From: a bacterium
GTDB lineage: Bacteria > Patescibacteriota > Doudnabacteria > UBA920
Assembly (NCBI GenBank): GCA_021847435.1
Contig: JAJZRC010000005.1
Coordinates: 1 to 36,555, forward strand
Direction of reading: 5' to 3'
DNA: 36,555 nt
The notes beneath the pieces are model-generated. The model was not told the origin of the DNA and made no database searches. It saw only the letters and a list, made by a program, of their open reading frames with translations. This document shows, one piece after another, positions 34,289-36,555 of the stretch. Position 1 is the stretch's first letter. Each line of letters starts with the position of its first letter. The translations under genes were made by a program, and so were the position numbers.

Positions 34289-35742
34289 TACAGGTTCAAT
34301 ACCTCGGAGCTCTGCTCCGAAATGACAGATGTCTCTTGCGGTAATACCTCGTCAGCTTGCTGCGGGGAACCTTTATTTTTGTCATTTATGGCATTCTTAT
34401 CATCGGTTATTATACCTTTTTCCCGCATTTCTTTCAAATCTTCCAGTACGATTTTGCCTATGGTTTGCCGTTCGTCGGTCAGCCTGCCAAGCAGGCTGGC
34501 CGCTTTTATCCAGGCGTGCTCCATAAGTTCTTCGTGGTTGGGAAATTTAATCCCATCCTCGCGCCCCGTAAAGCGCAAATATACGATCCTTTGCTTCTGC
34601 CCGCTGTAGGCAAAGCGGCGGTTGGGCCAGAAATGGCGGCCCGCGTTGTTCCAGCGGTAAGTATGCGTATGGGCTGATGTGTGCAGGTGCTCAACTTCGG
34701 TTATTCCGGTTTCTTCCCATAGTTCGCGCTTGGCCGCCTCAAGCAGTTCCTCGTGAGGGTCAATCCCCCCTTGGGGAAACTGCCAGTAGTCGTTGTGTTC
34801 GTTGGAGCGTTCAGCGCCGCTAAGGTCAATGCGGAAATCTTTGGGGTTGCGGCGGCAGACCATGATTTGGTTTTGCTCATTTAGCACCACCACGGCCGCG
34901 TTAGGTCTCAGTCCGTAAGTGCTGAATACCTTATACCTTAAAAGCGCCACGCATAGGCCAAAAGTGGCTCTATAAATGCGCCTTATGCGCCAGGGCTGGG
35001 TAAGTAGCCTAAAAAGCCATTCCAGGCCCATGGAACGTAAAAAACCAGGCGGATTTACGCGCTTTTTTGCCAAGTAGTCAAAGGTGCCGCCCAGGCCGAT
35101 AAAGAGTTTTGAGGGCAGTTTTGGGAGGTTGGCGGCTATCCACAGCTCCTGCTTAATGGGCCCGTAGGCGACCAAAAGCAGGTTGGGCCGGGCTGATGCT
35201 ATAAGCTTGCCCAATTCGGGGTCGTGGGGATTTAAGCTGGACGCTCCGGCAATTTTTAAGTTAGGGAATTTTGCAAGCAGCGCTTCGGCCGCGAGCCTGG
35301 GCGTATTGCCGAATCCTCCAAGCAAAAACACGGACCAGTTGTTGGCCCGGGCCATGCCCGCCAGGTCCCAGACCAAATCCGAGCCGGGGATTTTTTCCGG
35401 CAGCGCGGATTTTATCCAGGACGGATAAAACACGGCCGCGGCAAGAGCGCGGGCCAGCTGCCAAACCGCGCGGAATATTTTTAGCCAGTAATTTTTCGTT
35501 GGAAGCGGAATCTCCAAGTATTTTTTTGCAACAAACAGGCTGATGCCGTCAGGCACGGCAAAATCCGCCCGATTGAGCACTTGCATCAGGCGCGGGTCTT
35601 TAAGCGCATGCAGCAAAAATTCGGAATACGGGGTGATGATCCAGGTTTTTTTGCCCGCGGCCAGGCGTTTTTCAAGCGCGGTTAGGAATTCAGCTTTGCC
35701 GGTGGAATCGATTTTAAGTCCGGCAATGTCTACTTTTTTCAT
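34285..35742 (-). CDS. WecG/TagA/CpsF (GT26) glycosyltransferase fused to a Nudix hydrolase
   Basis: GT26: TPYSEFLLHALKDPRLMQVLNRADFAVPDGISLF, ARPNLLLVAYGPIKQELWI, GLGGTFDYLAKKRVNPPGFLRSMGLEWLFRLLTQPWR; Nudix box GGIDPHEELLEAAKRELWEETGI. Confidence 0.9.
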   Translation of the reverse strand: MKKVDIAGLKIDSTGKAEFLTALEKRLAAGKKTWIITPYSEFLLHALKDPRLMQVLNRADFAVPDGISLFVAKKYLEIPLPTKNYWLKIFRAVWQLARALAAAVFYPSWIKSALPEKIPGSDLVWDLAGMARANNWSVFLLGGFGNTPRLAAEALLAKFPNLKIAGASSLNPHDPELGKLIASARPNLLLVAYGPIKQELWIAANLPKLPSKLFIGLGGTFDYLAKKRVNPPGFLRSMGLEWLFRLLTQPWRIRRIYRATFGLCVALLRYKVFSTYGLRPNAAVVVLNEQNQIMVCRRNPKDFRIDLSGAERSNEHNDYWQFPQGGIDPHEELLEAAKRELWEETGITEVEHLHTSAHTHTYRWNNAGRHFWPNRRFAYSGQKQRIVYLRFTGREDGIKFPNHEELMEHAWIKAASLLGRLTDERQTIGKIVLEDLKEMREKGIITDDKNAINDKNKGSPQQADEVLPQETSVISEQSSEVLNLY

Positions 35743-35770
35743 AAGTGCTTTTAAGTATAGCCTTTTTTCA

Positions 35771-35799
35771 TTGACAAATCAACAGTTTTAGTGTAAAAT
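35771..35799 (+). promoter_or_regulatory. Sigma70-type promoter
   Basis: TTGACA-N17-TAAAAT upstream of an AGGAGGAACAAATG start. Confidence 0.85.
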
Positions 35800-35834
35800 A
35801 ATTGCTTCGTAAGTGAAAAAAGCAGGAGGAACAA

Positions 35835-36365
35835 ATGAAGGACCTAACGTCTCTTCAAACAAGGATTCTTAAGTATTTGCTTGAACACCGGGCAGCTGAT
35901 GTCAATGAGATTGCCCGGAGCCTGAGTGTGAGCGAAAAGCAGGTGGCCAAGGAGATCAGGAAAGTGATCGCCGGCGGCTGGCTGGAGCCCAGGTTGCGGG
36001 TGATGGAAGACAAACTTCCCGTCCTCGGTTACCCTGTGAAAATCAGGGTTGACCTGATCCTGGACACCGCAGCAGACGGGCGCAAGGAAAAATTCCCCAA
36101 GGCGCACTCCCCGCAGGCTCTTGCCAAGGCAGTGGCGGAAGAGTTCCAGGAAAGGTACCGCAACTACGTGCTGCTCGGCCAGGCCTACGCTACATTGGGT
36201 GACAGGGTGGATGCCACATTCAGCTGTCGTTCCAAAAACGAGGCCGCGGAGCCCAAGAAAGACGAAGCCAGGAAAACCCTGGAGGAGGAGTTCAGAGGGT
36301 TCCTGGAGTCCCTTCCCGGCGTGCATCGGGTTGTAGTCCGCCGGCAGCTCCTTATCGAGGAGTAA
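35835..36365 (+). CDS. N-terminal winged-HTH protein
   Basis: AGGAGG SD; LQTRILKYLLEHRAADVNEIARSLSVSEKQVAKEIRKVIAGGWL. Confidence 0.75.
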   Translation: MKDLTSLQTRILKYLLEHRAADVNEIARSLSVSEKQVAKEIRKVIAGGWLEPRLRVMEDKLPVLGYPVKIRVDLILDTAADGRKEKFPKAHSPQALAKAVAEEFQERYRNYVLLGQAYATLGDRVDATFSCRSKNEAAEPKKDEARKTLEEEFRGFLESLPGVHRVVVRRQLLIEE

Positions 36366-36384
36366 CGGGATCATCAGCCACGGC

Positions 36385-36424
36385 AGAGGGCCGGCAACGC
36401 GCCAAGCGCGCTGCCGGCTCTTTT
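36385..36424 (+). terminator. Intrinsic terminator
   Basis: GGCCGGCAACGCG-CCAA-GCGCGCTGCCGGCTCTTTT. Confidence 0.75.
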
Positions 36425-36457
36425 ACAACCATTATGAAAATAAGTTATAATCAGATT

Positions 36458-36555
36458 ATGGAAGCAATTGGAAATATAGCTAAGTTTAAGCAAAAAAATA
36501 TCCAAAAACCCCAAGCAGACAGCCATTTGCACTCTCCTGCCCACTTGCTCGCGGA
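36458..36555 (+). CDS. 5' end of an ORF running off the window
   Basis: ATG 7 nt after TATAAT (36446-36451); MEAIGNIAKFKQKNIQKPQADSHLHSPAHLLA... Confidence 0.5.
   Translation, partial: MEAIGNIAKFKQKNIQKPQADSHLHSPAHLLA

Noticed and set aside
35844-36374. Minus ORF of 176 aa opposite the HTH gene
   Set aside because: Shadow ORF; the plus-strand gene has a promoter, AGGAGG SD and HTH pattern.
1-36555. Alternative genetic code (TGA recoded)
   Set aside because: Several genes stop cleanly at TGA (for example mreD, 8989-9399) and prfB is intact.
1-36555. CRISPR array, tRNA or rRNA genes
   Set aside because: No regularly spaced direct repeats, no tRNA-like GGTTCGAATCC/CCA patterns and no rRNA segments noticed apart from the short L1-leader mimic.

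Overview
This is a bacterial chromosomal segment, probably from a Patescibacteria/CPR (Parcubacteria-like) genome. That placement is inferred from the short ProRS, the Trm11-like MTase, the T4SS-pilin-like protein, the compact gene order and the small SD-led ORFs; there is no rRNA in the window to confirm it. It uses the standard code (TGA stops, intact prfB). Coding content on + : rseP, proS, mreB-mreC-mreD-PBP2, folD, a membrane protein, a lone receiver protein, secE-[YdjM-like]-nusG-hyp-rplK-[SPFH]-rplA, and a second lone receiver protein. These are followed by a minus-strand cluster of tiny SD-led ORFs, a dTTP-synthesis cluster (dCMP deaminase, NTPase, dut, dNMP kinase, tmk, thyA, folA), prfB, ftsE-[MITE]-ftsX, rplI and pyrG. 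The last third holds rpmA(-), a Trm11-like MTase(-), a sunset-domain protein, a large candidate structured RNA, a cysteine desulfurase, a second candidate small RNA, a T4SS-pilin/M15-like fusion(-), an M23 peptidase(-), gltX(-), a GT26-Nudix fusion(-) and an HTH protein. Best candidates for new biology: (1) a ~430-nt GC-rich promoter-to-terminator structured RNA at 27966-28392; (2) a compact 6S-like RNA at 29791-29912; (3) a 23S-mimicking L1 leader directly upstream of rplA in an L11/L1 operon split by an SPFH gene; (4) a palindromic MITE with GGACTTACGCA termini present twice, once inside ftsEX; (5) a cluster of SD-led micro-ORFs with its own promoters and attenuator-like hairpins. No tools were run; all family calls come from reading motifs.
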